The notes under the pieces were generated by a model. That model was not told the DNA's origin, ran no database searches, and saw only the letters and a program-made list of their open reading frames with translations. From the NCBI GenBank assembly GCA_020438795.1, contig JAGQTY010000027.1, positions 1 to 40,658 of the forward strand: a stretch of DNA of 40,658 bases. Reading direction: 5' to 3'. This document shows positions 16,134-25,230 of this stretch, in pieces (positions within the stretch are counted from its first letter, which is position 1; every line of letters starts with the position of its first letter). This DNA comes from Actinomycetota bacterium (GTDB taxonomy: Bacteria > Actinomycetota > Actinomycetes > S36-B12 > GCA-2699445). A program made the position numbers and the translations under genes.

Positions 16134-18093
16134 CAGCGCCACTCCGCTCTGCTGGACTGCGAGCCCCCACCCCGGTCGGCGGCGCCCACTCTGCGGCGCT
16201 CTGCGGCCGGGGCCCGATCTGGATCATCGTGTCCATCACGTCGCAGACCCCGCACGCAGAACACGGAGTCCAGCGGCAGTCCCCGACCTCATCCTCGGCC
16301 AGGGCATCCTGCCAGTCCTGCCACAGCCAGTCGGCATCAAGGCCGGCGTCCAGATGCTGCCAGGGCAGAATCTCGTCGCGGGTGCGCTCCCTGGTGGTGA
16401 ACCACGACAGCGAGATGGGCTGGTCCTCCCAGAGGTCCTCGGCGCAACTGCGCCACAGGTCGAAGTCGAAGTGCTCACTCCAGCCGTCGAACCGGCCGCC
16501 GCGCCGCCAGACCTCCTCGATGACTGCCCCCACCCGACGGTCCCCCCTGGCCAACAGCCCTTCGACCATGCCAGGACGACCGTCGTGATAGCGAAAGCCG
16601 ATGGCACGCGCGTAGTTGCGATCGGCCCGCAGCGCCTCACCGAGCAGGCGCAGCCTGCGGTCGGTCTCCTCGTGCCCGAGCTGCCCGGCCCACTGGAAGG
16701 GGGTTTGCGGCTTCGGCACGAATCCTCCGATGGAGACCGTGCACCGGATGTCGCGGCGCCCAGAGATCTCACGACCGGCCTCGATGACCCGGCGCGCGAG
16801 TTCGGCGATCTGCAGCACATCGTCGTCGGTCTCTGTGGGCAGTCCGCACATGAAGTAGAGCTTGACCGCTCGCCAGCCGCTGCCGTATGCGGCAGACACC
16901 GTGCGGATCAGGTCCTCTTCGGTGACCGTCTTGTTGATCACCTTGCGCAGCCGCTCGCTTCCGCCCTCGGGGGCGAACGTCAGCCCTGAGCGGCGGCCGT
17001 TGCGGGACAGTTCGTTCGCGAGGTCGATGTTGAAGGCATCAACGCGCGTGCTGGGCAGACTGAGCGAAGTCATGGTGCCCTCGTAGCGGTCGGCGAGACC
17101 CTCCGCGAGCTTGCCTATCTCGGAATGGTCGGCACTGGACAGGCTCAGCAGCCCCACTTCCCGATAGCCGGTCTTGGCGAGGCTGTGGTCGACCATCTCA
17201 GCGACAGTGCTGGCCGACCGCTCCCGTACGGGGCGGGTGATCATCCCCGCCTGACAGAACCGGCAGCCCCGGGTGCAGCCACGGAAGATCTCGGTGCTGG
17301 CACGTTCATGGACGGTCTCTGCCACGGGAACGACGGGCGCCTTCGGGTAGGGCCATTCGTCGAGGTCCATCAGCGTATGCTTGGCGATCGTCCAGGGCAC
17401 GCCGGGGCGATTGGGGACGACCGACTCGATGGCCCCGTCGTCGGCGTAACGCACGTCGTAGAACGACGGCACGTAGAACTGACCCGAGGCCGCCAGTCGT
17501 CGCAGCAACTCCTTGCGGCCCCCGGGCGCACCCTGCTGCTTCCAGTCCCGCAGGAACTCCGTGAGCGACAGCACCGCCTCCTCACCGTCGCCGAGCACAA
17601 CAGCGTCGACGAAGTCGGCGATCGGCTCCGGGTTGAAGGCGGCGTGACCGCCCACCACGAGCAGGGGATCCGCGTCAGTACGGTCCCGGCTGTGCAGTGG
17701 CAGGCCAGCGACGTCGATCGAGGTCAACAGGTTGGTGTATCCGAGTTCGGTGGCCAGGCTCACTCCGATCACGTCGAACGAGCGCAGCGGCCGGTGCCCG
17801 TCGATCGTGAATGCCGGAAGACCATTGCTCCTCAGTAGCGCCTCGAGGTCGGGCCAGATCGCGTAAGCCCGTTCGGCGAGCACATCCGGGCGCTCGTTCA
17901 GGACTTCGTAGAGGATCTGCAGTCCCTGGTTGGGCGCTCCCACCTCGTAGGCATCCGGATACAGCAACACCCAGCGGACGGTGGCGGAGTCCCAGTCCTT
18001 GGTGATCGCGTTGACCTCACCGCCCACGTACTGAACCGGGCGGTTGACCTCGGCCAGGAGTGGCTCGAGTTCAGTGAAGATGGAATCGGACAC
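16126..18093 (-). CDS. TIGR03960 family B12-binding-type radical SAM protein
   Basis: The 655-residue protein has an N-terminal cobalamin-binding-like domain (RWVLLYPDAYEVGAPNQGLQILYEVLN, then LLVVGGHAAFNPEPIADFVDAVVLGDGEE). The radical SAM core follows, with its cluster motif CTRGCRFCQAG (C-x3-C-x2-C) and EGGSERLRKVINK downstream. A Cys-rich end (CRWTPCSACGVCDVMD) could bind a second Fe-S cluster. The start is set at GTG 18093 because GGAGG lies seven bases upstream; Met at 18099 would sit one base after it. It is coupled to DUF2344 by overlap. The substrate is unknown; location beside RNase E and ribosomal genes is conserved in actinobacteria. Confidence 0.93.
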   Translation of the reverse strand: MSDSIFTELEPLLAEVNRPVQYVGGEVNAITKDWDSATVRWVLLYPDAYEVGAPNQGLQILYEVLNERPDVLAERAYAIWPDLEALLRSNGLPAFTIDGHRPLRSFDVIGVSLATELGYTNLLTSIDVAGLPLHSRDRTDADPLLVVGGHAAFNPEPIADFVDAVVLGDGEEAVLSLTEFLRDWKQQGAPGGRKELLRRLAASGQFYVPSFYDVRYADDGAIESVVPNRPGVPWTIAKHTLMDLDEWPYPKAPVVPVAETVHERASTEIFRGCTRGCRFCQAGMITRPVRERSASTVAEMVDHSLAKTGYREVGLLSLSSADHSEIGKLAEGLADRYEGTMTSLSLPSTRVDAFNIDLANELSRNGRRSGLTFAPEGGSERLRKVINKTVTEEDLIRTVSAAYGSGWRAVKLYFMCGLPTETDDDVLQIAELARRVIEAGREISGRRDIRCTVSIGGFVPKPQTPFQWAGQLGHEETDRRLRLLGEALRADRNYARAIGFRYHDGRPGMVEGLLARGDRRVGAVIEEVWRRGGRFDGWSEHFDFDLWRSCAEDLWEDQPISLSWFTTRERTRDEILPWQHLDAGLDADWLWQDWQDALAEDEVGDCRWTPCSACGVCDVMDTMIQIGPRPQSAAEWAPPTGVGARSPAERSGADG

Positions 18094-18232
18094 GCACATG
18101 CCTCCGGTCACACTTCGGGGTTCGTCTCAAGCTTAGGTTGAGTAACCGGCGAGAGGCGAATCCGCGCACAGTGAGCCGGGACTCGGCGCCGGGGACAGCG
18201 CGGACCTACGTGCGCCGAGGCACAATGGAGTG
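18094..18232. promoter_or_regulatory. divergent promoter region, radical SAM / lytic transglycosylase
   Basis: Short divergent spacer. TAAGCT on minus (18130-18135) is a possible -10 for the radical SAM gene, and CACAAT (18221-18226) one for the lipoprotein gene. Neither has a good -35. A TTAGGTT/TAACC pair at 18133-18147 looks like an iron box but has the wrong spacing. Confidence 0.3.
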
Positions 18233-18769
18233 ATGCGATTCCTCCCGGCAGCAGCCGTCAGCATGGCGCTGCTCACGGGTTGCATGGCGAGCCAGCCCCC
18301 CACCGTTCCGGCAGAGCACCGCAAGTTGATCCGCAAGGCGGCCGGCCGATGTCGCGGCCTCGATGCAGGCACCGTGGCGGCCCAGCTCTACGTCGAGAGC
18401 AAGTTCGATCCGCAGGCTCGATCCCGGGTCGGCGCCAGGGGCATCGCCCAGTTCATGCCTGACACGTGGTCGACCTGGGGCAGGGACGAGAACGGCGACG
18501 GGGTGGCCAGTCCACTGCAGCCGGAGGACGCGATCCCGGCCCAGGTCCGGCTGATGTGCCACCTGATGGCACGGGCGCAGGCCTCCGGGGTGCCCGGTGA
18601 CCGGCTCACACTGGCACTGGCCGCCTACAACGCCGGTTGGTCCGCGGTGGAACAGGCAAGGGGGGTGCCCGACTATCCCGAGACTGTCGCCTACGTGGAG
18701 AAGATCAGGGATCTCGCGCCCCGCTACCGGCTCCGTAGCCGGCCCGACCCTCGGGTCACCCGGCAGTAA
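18233..18769 (+). CDS. lytic transglycosylase-like lipoprotein
   Basis: The 178-residue protein has a lipobox near residue 17 (AVSMALLTGC), so the mature form is probably lipid-anchored outside the membrane. The SLT/goose-lysozyme-like fold is seen in VAAQLYVESKFDPQARSRVGARGIAQFMPDTWSTWG, with the Glu of VESKF as likely catalytic acid, followed by LALAAYNAGWSAV and the YPETVAYVEKI block. It would cleave glycan strands of peptidoglycan. ATG 18233 is preferred over the adjacent GTG 18230. A CACAAT hexamer six bases upstream could make the message leaderless. Confidence 0.9.
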   Translation: MRFLPAAAVSMALLTGCMASQPPTVPAEHRKLIRKAAGRCRGLDAGTVAAQLYVESKFDPQARSRVGARGIAQFMPDTWSTWGRDENGDGVASPLQPEDAIPAQVRLMCHLMARAQASGVPGDRLTLALAAYNAGWSAVEQARGVPDYPETVAYVEKIRDLAPRYRLRSRPDPRVTRQ

Positions 18770-18796
18770 CCACACTATGGCGGCCTGTCGACGGCA

Positions 18797-19123
18797 TCAG
18801 CCTGCGTTGGCGGAGAAGATGTTGATCACCAGCACCCCACCGACGATCATCCCGACCCCGATCCACGCGGCCAGATCCAGCATGTCTGAGAAGAAGAGCC
18901 ACCCGACCAGCACGATGAGCGCGGTGCCGACCCCCGCCCAGATTGCGTAGGCGATGCCGAGGTCGATCGTCCGCACGGCATAGGACAGTCCTACCAGTGC
19001 GACGCCGTACCCCAGCACCGCAACGATGCTGGGCACGAGCTTGGTGAATCCGTTGGACTCCTTGAGAAAGGAGGTGCCGATCACCTCGGCCACAATCGCA
19101 AGTCCGAGCGCCAGCCATGCCAT
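18797..19123 (-). CDS. small multidrug resistance (SMR) family transporter
   Basis: This 108-residue inner-membrane protein has four helices. The essential glutamate is E13 in IVAEVIGTSFLKESNGF, and the SMR signature RTIDLGIAYAIWAGVGTALIVLVGWLFF follows. SMR proteins act as proton-coupled dimers that export cationic drugs (EmrE), guanidinium (Gdx) or polyamines. The sequence near the N-terminus (GTSFLKESNGFTKLVPS) is closer to EmrE-like than Gdx-like wording, but I cannot settle this. AGGAGG six bases before ATG 19123 fixes the start. It appears to be a single gene unit after TerC. Confidence 0.93.
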   Translation of the reverse strand: MAWLALGLAIVAEVIGTSFLKESNGFTKLVPSIVAVLGYGVALVGLSYAVRTIDLGIAYAIWAGVGTALIVLVGWLFFSDMLDLAAWIGVGMIVGGVLVINIFSANAG

Positions 19124-19207
19124 CCGGTCCTCCTGCCTCGAGCCCCAACCTAGCGGGACTTCCGACGTGCGAGGTGTCGATCGGCGCAGAATCTGTGGGT
19201 AGCCGGG

Positions 19208-20248
19208 TCACGGCCCCGGAGGCAGTTCCTCGTCGCCCGCGATCTCGGCGTCCTCTGTCTCGTCTGCGGGATGAGCGCGCACCGAACCGGCGTGCGCGAT
19301 GCGTTCCGGATCCCGGCGTGCCACGATGATGCTGGCAACCGTCGTGATGGCGAGCACCACCACGATCACGATCAGCGACAGTGCCGTGGACACCGTCGGG
19401 ACCCCCGGCCAGATGCCGTGAGCCCAGTGCAGGACCAGCTTGAGCCCGATGAAGACCAGGATCACGGCCAGGCCCGTGGACAGGTAGATGAGCCGGTCCA
19501 GCAATCCCTTCACCAGGAAGAACAGCGCGCGCAGTCCGAGCAGTGCGAAGGCGTTGGCGACGAAGACGATGTAGGGCTCGGCGGTGACTCCGAAGACCGC
19601 GGGGATGGAATCGAGGGCGAACAGCACATCGGTCGTGCCGATGGCGATGAGCGCGATGAAGAACGGCGTCGCCACCCGTTTGCCGTTCCTGCGCGTGAAC
19701 AGCCGCCCCTCGTCGTACTCGTCCGTGGTGGGCAGGACCTTGCGGGTGGCCACCACGAGGAGGTTGTCCGAGACGTCCGGATCCTCATCTCGATGCCGAT
19801 ACAGAGCGATGCCCGTCCAGATCAGCAGTGCACCGAAGATCAGGAACATGAAGGAGAAGTAGGCCAGCAGCGCGGCACCCACCGCGATGAAGATCGCGCG
19901 CAGCACCAGCGCGATGGCGATACCGATGATGAGCAGCTTCTGCTGGTAGGGGGGTGGTACGGCGAAGGCCCCCATGATGATGACGAACACGAACAGGTTG
20001 TCGATGCTGAGCGTCTTCTCCACGATGTAGCCCGCGAAGAATTGCGCACCGAACTCGGCCCCCGCCCAGAAGATGAACACGATCCCGAAGAGGACCGCCA
20101 CCCCGATGTAGAACAGGGACCAGAGCACCGACTCCTTGAACCCGGGGACATGGGGGCGACGAACGGCGCTGCCAAGGTCGAGGGCGAACAGGGCCACAAT
20201 GACCAGCAGCGTCAGGATCCAGACGGTGGCCGTCACATCCAGGGTCAA
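19208..20248 (-). CDS. TerC/Alx family membrane protein
   Basis: The 346-residue protein has nine or more membrane segments and both family signatures, EKTLSIDNLFVFVIIMGAF and TTDVLFALDSIPAVFG, whose acid residues are thought to bind metal. TerC/Alx proteins export manganese or take part in metal handling at the membrane; tellurite resistance is the historic label. A hydrophilic tail of about 40 residues rich in D/E ends the protein. The start is TTG 20248, with GAGGAG about seven bases upstream. In other bacteria such genes follow a yybP-ykoY manganese riboswitch. Only 49 bases separate it from the ABC gene here, too short for that element. Confidence 0.93.
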   Translation of the reverse strand: MTLDVTATVWILTLLVIVALFALDLGSAVRRPHVPGFKESVLWSLFYIGVAVLFGIVFIFWAGAEFGAQFFAGYIVEKTLSIDNLFVFVIIMGAFAVPPPYQQKLLIIGIAIALVLRAIFIAVGAALLAYFSFMFLIFGALLIWTGIALYRHRDEDPDVSDNLLVVATRKVLPTTDEYDEGRLFTRRNGKRVATPFFIALIAIGTTDVLFALDSIPAVFGVTAEPYIVFVANAFALLGLRALFFLVKGLLDRLIYLSTGLAVILVFIGLKLVLHWAHGIWPGVPTVSTALSLIVIVVVLAITTVASIIVARRDPERIAHAGSVRAHPADETEDAEIAGDEELPPGP

Positions 20249-20297
20249 CAGTCACTCCTCAATGAGCACGCCACTGCCTCGAATCTACCAGTCGGCA

Positions 20298-22301
20298 TCA
20301 GGGAGTCCGGGTGTCGGAGACCTCGTCGTAGCTCTCGGCGAACTGACTCATGAACAGGTCATAGTAGAAGCCGCGCTGGGCCATCAACTCCTCATGGCTG
20401 CCCTGTTCGACGATCGAACCATGATCCATGACCAGGATCACGTCCGCCTCCCGGATCGTGGACAGCCTGTGCGCGATAACGAAGCTTGTCCTGCCCGCCT
20501 GCAACCTGGCCATCGCCTCCTGGATCAGGACCTCGGTCCGCGTGTCGACCGAGGATGTCGCCTCATCCAGGATGAGGATCGCAGGGTCAGAGAGGAACGC
20601 CCGGGCAATCGTGAGCAATTGCTTCTCGCCGGCCGAGACATTGCTGGCGTTGTCCTCGAGCAGGGTGTCATATCCGTCGGGCAGCGTCCGTACGAAGTGA
20701 TCCACCCTCGCTGACCGGGCCGCGGCACAGATCATCTCGTCGGTGACGCCGGCACGCAACTGCTCCGGACCGGCACCGTAGGCGATGTTGTCCCGAATGG
20801 TCCCCTTGAACAACCAAGTGTCCTGGAGCACCATGCCGAACACCCTGCGCAGCTCGTCGCGGGCGAGGTCGGCCGTGTCGATGCCGTCGAGCCGGATCGT
20901 ACCGGAGTCGATCTCGTAGAACCGCAGCAGCAGGTTCACCAACGTCGTCTTGCCCGCCCCCGTCGGCCCCACGATCGCGATGGTATGCCCGGGCTGCACG
21001 CTCAGGTTCAGGTCCTCGATGAGGGGTTCATCATCCACGTACGAGAAGTGCACATCCTCCAGGACCACTTCGCCGACAGCTCGCCCGAGCGCAGGCGGGT
21101 CAGCGGGATCGGGCGACTCCTGGGGCTCATCAAGCAGTTCGAAGACGCGCTCGGCAGACGCCACGCCTGACTGCATCACGTTGGTGATGCTGGCCAGCTG
21201 TGTGATCGGCATGGTGAACTGCCGGCTGTACTGGATGAAGGCCTGCACATCCCCCAGGGACATCGCTCCCGTGGCGACACGCAGACCGCCGATGACAGCG
21301 ATCGCCACGTAGTTCAGGTTGGCGAGGAACATCATGGCAGGCTGAATGATGCCGCTGATGAACTGAGCCCGGAAACTGGCGTGGTACATCTCGTCGTTGG
21401 CCTCTTCGAAGGTTCGTTGCGAGGCAGCGCTATGACCGTAGAGCTTCACGATGTCGTGCCCGGTGAACGTCTCCTCCACATGCCCGTTGAGCCGGCCCGT
21501 CCAGTCCCACTGACGCTTGAACTGCCGCTGGGACTGCTTGGCGATCACCAGGGTTCCCGCGAGGCTCAGGACGACGGTGGCGATCGAGATGAGCGCCAGC
21601 AGCCAGGAGATGTAGAACATCATCGCAAGGACCCCGATGATGGTCAGGATCGAGGTGATGGCCTGGGTGAGGGTCTGCTGCAGGGTCGTGGAGATGTTGT
21701 CGATGTCATTGGTGACCCGGCTCAGCAGATCGCCGCGGGGATGGGAGTCGAAGTACTTCAGCGGCAGCACCCCCAGCTTGCGATCCACGTCGCGGCGCAT
21801 GCTGAACATGGTTCGTTGGGTCACGCCGGCCATGAGGTACTGCTGGGCCCAGTTGAAGAACGAGCCGAGACCATAGGTGACCACAGCGGCGGCGACGGTC
21901 ATCGCCAGCGCATTGAAGTCGATGCCGTCGGTCAGGGTCATCGAGGCCAGCAGCTGGGCCTGATTCGTATCACCGCTGCGCTGCAGCTCTGCGATGGCCT
22001 GGTCCTGACTGACTCCGGGCGGCAATTGCTCACCGAGGACTCCCGCGAAGATGATGTTCGTCGCGTGTCCGAGCAGCAACGGCCCCAGCACGTTGCAGAA
22101 GACGCTGATGGCCGCGAAGATCACGACGAACACGATGACGAACCGGTCCGGTCGCATGATCGAGAAGAGCCGGGCGACGGTGCCGGTGAAATTGCGGGCC
22201 TTGGAGCCGGGAAGCGTCATCCCGAGGGTCCCGGGACCGCTGGCCATCGGTCCTCCCATCGGGCGCCCTGGCATAGGCCGTGGTGGTGCTCCGGAGCTCA
22301 T
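20298..22301 (-). CDS. ABC exporter half-transporter, catalytically complete subunit
   Basis: This 667-residue protein has a Pro/Gly/Met-rich N-terminus (1-35), six membrane helices (about 52-370) and an ATPase domain: Walker A GPTGAGKTT (445-453), Q-loop VLQDTW, signature NVSAGEKQ (554-561), Walker B with the catalytic E580 (LILDEATSS), and H611. The signature SAGE departs from LSGGQ, as in the asymmetric partner of heterodimeric exporters. It overlaps the upstream ABC gene by 4 bases, so the two form a heterodimer. Likely substrates are lipids, drugs or peptides, which cannot be told from sequence. Confidence 0.93.
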   Translation of the reverse strand: MSSGAPPRPMPGRPMGGPMASGPGTLGMTLPGSKARNFTGTVARLFSIMRPDRFVIVFVVIFAAISVFCNVLGPLLLGHATNIIFAGVLGEQLPPGVSQDQAIAELQRSGDTNQAQLLASMTLTDGIDFNALAMTVAAAVVTYGLGSFFNWAQQYLMAGVTQRTMFSMRRDVDRKLGVLPLKYFDSHPRGDLLSRVTNDIDNISTTLQQTLTQAITSILTIIGVLAMMFYISWLLALISIATVVLSLAGTLVIAKQSQRQFKRQWDWTGRLNGHVEETFTGHDIVKLYGHSAASQRTFEEANDEMYHASFRAQFISGIIQPAMMFLANLNYVAIAVIGGLRVATGAMSLGDVQAFIQYSRQFTMPITQLASITNVMQSGVASAERVFELLDEPQESPDPADPPALGRAVGEVVLEDVHFSYVDDEPLIEDLNLSVQPGHTIAIVGPTGAGKTTLVNLLLRFYEIDSGTIRLDGIDTADLARDELRRVFGMVLQDTWLFKGTIRDNIAYGAGPEQLRAGVTDEMICAAARSARVDHFVRTLPDGYDTLLEDNASNVSAGEKQLLTIARAFLSDPAILILDEATSSVDTRTEVLIQEAMARLQAGRTSFVIAHRLSTIREADVILVMDHGSIVEQGSHEELMAQRGFYYDLFMSQFAESYDEVSDTRTP

Positions 22302-24043
22302 GACGCTCCCGAAAGGTCGGACTCATCGATCTGACTGCTGACGATCTCCCGGTACGTCTCGCATCCGGCGAGCAGTTGTTCGTGCGTGCCCAGACCGACG
22401 ACCCTGCCATGGTCGAGCACCACGATCTGGTCGGCGTGCAGAATCGTGGAGATCCGCTGAGCCACGATGATCACGTTCGCCCGGCGCGTGGCGGGGTCCC
22501 TGCCCAGCGCCGTGCGCAGCCGGGCGTCGGTCGCGTAGTCGAGTGCCGAGAAGCTGTCGTCGAAGATGTAGATGGGGGTGTCACGGATCAGGGCCCGAGC
22601 GATGGAGAGGCGCTGGCGCTGCCCACCGGACAGGTTGGCGCCACCCTGATCGACCTCATGCTCGAGCCCATCGCTGAACTCCCGAACGAAGTCGGCGGCC
22701 TGCGCGGTGGTCAGCGCCGCCCAGACCTCCTCGTCGGTGGCGTCCCGTCTGCCCAGTCGCACATTGTCCGCGACAGTCCCGCTGAAAAGGAACGCCTTCT
22801 GGGGAATGAACCCGATGCCGGCCCACAGTTCCTCCTGGGCCTGCTCGCGCACATCGACACCGTTGACCAGCACCTGCCCGGCAGTGACGTCGAACAGTCG
22901 CGGGATGAGGTTGATCAGGGTGCTCTTGCCCGAGCCGGTACTGCCGACGACGGCCGTGGTCCGGCCCGGTTCGAGCCGCAGGTCGATGCCGCAGAGCACC
23001 GGTTCCTCAGCCCCGGGGTACCGGAACTCCACGTCCCGGAACTCCACACTGCCGGAACCTGGCGCCGGGACGGGCGAGGACGGGTCCTGGATGCTCGGTT
23101 CTGTGCTGAGCACGCTCTGAATACGCTCTGCGGAGGCTGCTGCCCTCGGCACCATGAGGAACAGCATGACCGCCATCATCACGCTGAAGAGAATCTGCAT
23201 GATGTAGGAGAGGAAGGCCGTCAGGTCGCCGATCGGCATCTCCCCCTCGCCGATGAGCCCACCCCCGAACCACACCACAGCCACCGCCGACAGGTTGAAG
23301 ACCAGCATCAGCGAGGGCATCATGAGCGCGAAGAGCCTCGTCAGCCGCAGACTCACATCCGTGATGTCCTCGTTGGCACGCTCGAACCGGTCCTGTTCAT
23401 AGCCGGTGCGGACGAAAGCACGGATGACCCTGATCCCGGTGAGGTTCTCCCGAAGGATGTCGTTGAGAGCATCGAGCTTCGACTGCATGACACGGGACAA
23501 CGGCACTGCCCGGAACAGAATGGTCCCCACGACCACGGCCATCACCGGAATGACGACCAGAAGCAGGCCTGAGAGCCTGACGTTCTGGTGCAGCGCCATG
23601 AAGACTCCGCCGATGAGCATCATGGGAGCCGAGATCATCATCGTCTGCCCCATGAGCACCAGCATCTGTACCTGCTGGACGTCGTTGGTGTTGCGCGTGA
23701 TCAGCGAAGGCGCCCCGAACTCGTTCATCTCACTCAACGAGAAGCTGTCCACCTGGCGGAACAGCGATGCCCGCACGTCCCGCCCGAACCCCATGGCATT
23801 GCGCGCCGCGAGGTAGGTGGCCGCCACTGACACAACGCCGACCACCAGCGAGATCGCGAGCATCAGGGCGCCAGTGCGCCAGATCACCCCGATATCGCCG
23901 GTGACGACGCCGTCGTTGATGATCTGGGCATTGAGATAGGGCAGGTACAGGGTGCCGAGGGCCTGGACCAGCAGCAGCGCGGCCACGGCCCAGAGCGCGG
24001 ACCGGTAGGGGTGCAGGTACTGACGCAGCAAGGAGATCGTCAT
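22298..24043 (-). CDS. ABC exporter half-transporter, degenerate-site subunit
   Basis: This 581-residue protein has six membrane helices (about 15-300) and an ATPase domain: Walker A GSTGSGKST (367-375), QKAFLF, canonical signature LSGGQRQ, but Walker B ends D495-D496 where the catalytic Glu should be, and the switch histidine is Gln529 (VAQRIST). Both changes mark the degenerate ATP site of heterodimeric exporters such as TM287/288 and BmrCD. Its ATG overlaps the rodA stop by 4 bases, so it is physically joined to the rod operon. The position suggests, but does not prove, a role in envelope building. Confidence 0.93.
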   Translation of the reverse strand: MTISLLRQYLHPYRSALWAVAALLLVQALGTLYLPYLNAQIINDGVVTGDIGVIWRTGALMLAISLVVGVVSVAATYLAARNAMGFGRDVRASLFRQVDSFSLSEMNEFGAPSLITRNTNDVQQVQMLVLMGQTMMISAPMMLIGGVFMALHQNVRLSGLLLVVIPVMAVVVGTILFRAVPLSRVMQSKLDALNDILRENLTGIRVIRAFVRTGYEQDRFERANEDITDVSLRLTRLFALMMPSLMLVFNLSAVAVVWFGGGLIGEGEMPIGDLTAFLSYIMQILFSVMMAVMLFLMVPRAAASAERIQSVLSTEPSIQDPSSPVPAPGSGSVEFRDVEFRYPGAEEPVLCGIDLRLEPGRTTAVVGSTGSGKSTLINLIPRLFDVTAGQVLVNGVDVREQAQEELWAGIGFIPQKAFLFSGTVADNVRLGRRDATDEEVWAALTTAQAADFVREFSDGLEHEVDQGGANLSGGQRQRLSIARALIRDTPIYIFDDSFSALDYATDARLRTALGRDPATRRANVIIVAQRISTILHADQIVVLDHGRVVGLGTHEQLLAGCETYREIVSSQIDESDLSGAS

Positions 24044-25230
24044 GTCAGCTCACCCCCGCTGCGGCTCAGAGGGCGATCCCGGACCGGACGACGGGTCCAG
24101 TCGCTCCCGCTGCGATGGACCAGCTGCAGCAGTGCGATCCCTAGCCACGCGGCGATCAGCGAGCTGCCGCCGTATGAGACGAACGGGAGGGTGACTCCGG
24201 TGACAGGCATGATGCCCAGGGCCATGCCGAGGTTCTCGAACGCCTGGAAGGAGAACCAGGCGACCACCCCGGTTGCCACGAGCCTGCCGAACAGGTCCCG
24301 AGCCGCCAGGGCGATCCGCAGGCCCCGCCAGACGATCACGGCCAGCAGCGCGATGACAGCGAGCCCACCGACGAGACCCAGTTCCTCAGCCACGACCGTG
24401 AAGATGAAGTCACTCTCGTTCACGGGCACGAATCCGCCCTGGGTCTGATTACCGGCGCCGAGGCCGTCGCCGAACCAGCCGCCGCTGCCGATGGCAAGCT
24501 GCGCCTGGATCGTGTTGTGCCCATAGCCGTACGGGTCGGCATACGGGTCGACAAAAGCCAGGAAACGCTGGACCTGATAGTCGGCCAGGCCACCGGCAGC
24601 CACGGCGAGCGCCACCAGAGCCACCGCGGTCAGCAACCCGGCGAGCACCACACGAAGACCGACGCCCGAGATCACCACGCACGAGATGGTGATCGCTGTC
24701 ATGATCATGGCCGTCCCGGTGTCGCGCTGCGCGAGCACGAGCAGGATGTAGGGAGCAGCCCAGCCGACCGCACCCGCGGCCTTTCGCACCCCCGCGGCCT
24801 GCCCGGTCACCAGCGAACCGGACAACGTGGTGGCAAGGATCAGGATCAGGCCCAGCTTGGCGAACTCGGAGGGTTGCACCGTGAAGCCACCCGGCAGTGC
24901 CAGCCAGGCACGCGCCCCACTGACGCTGACCCCCATCGGGCTGAACGTGCCCAGCATGAGCGTCAGGCACCCCAGGTAGACCGGGATCGCCCAGGCCCGC
25001 AGCGCTCTCGGCTCTGCTCGCAGCAGCAGCAGTCCCAGGGCGATCGCCACCGCCAGACTGAGCAGTTGCCGGGCCGCGTCGCTGAGCAGCGCCGAACTCC
25101 CGCTCGCAGACCAGATCAGCGCTACGCCGAGCAGCGACAGTGACAACGCTGCCGTGAGCAGCGGCAAGTCGAGTCTGCGCATCCAGGCAGGTAACGCCGC
25201 GACGTACCGAACGCTGGGGGGCTGTGTCAT
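24040..25230 (-). CDS. rodA: peptidoglycan glycosyltransferase RodA
   Basis: RodA is the SEDS polymerase that builds glycan strands from lipid II during elongation, with PBP2. The 396-residue protein has about ten helices and family blocks GARAWLALPGGFTVQPSEFAKLGLIL, YQVQRFLAFVDPYADPYGYGHNTIQAQLAIGSGGWFGDGLGAGNQTQGGFVPVNESDFIFTVVAEELG and LPFVSYGGSSLIAAWLGIALL. The QPSEFAK and VNESDFIF segments are typical of RodA/FtsW. It overlaps mrdA and the first ABC gene by 4 bases each. Confidence 0.96.
   Translation of the reverse strand: MTQPPSVRYVAALPAWMRRLDLPLLTAALSLSLLGVALIWSASGSSALLSDAARQLLSLAVAIALGLLLLRAEPRALRAWAIPVYLGCLTLMLGTFSPMGVSVSGARAWLALPGGFTVQPSEFAKLGLILILATTLSGSLVTGQAAGVRKAAGAVGWAAPYILLVLAQRDTGTAMIMTAITISCVVISGVGLRVVLAGLLTAVALVALAVAAGGLADYQVQRFLAFVDPYADPYGYGHNTIQAQLAIGSGGWFGDGLGAGNQTQGGFVPVNESDFIFTVVAEELGLVGGLAVIALLAVIVWRGLRIALAARDLFGRLVATGVVAWFSFQAFENLGMALGIMPVTGVTLPFVSYGGSSLIAAWLGIALLQLVHRSGSDWTRRPVRDRPLSRSGGELT

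Noticed and set aside
18133..18147. TTAGGTT...TAACC resembling a second iron box
   Set aside because: The half-sites are three bases apart instead of four, and flanks do not match the DtxR/IdeR consensus.
20249..20297. Manganese riboswitch (yybP-ykoY) before the TerC gene
   Set aside because: Only 49 bases are available and no fold of that kind is visible.
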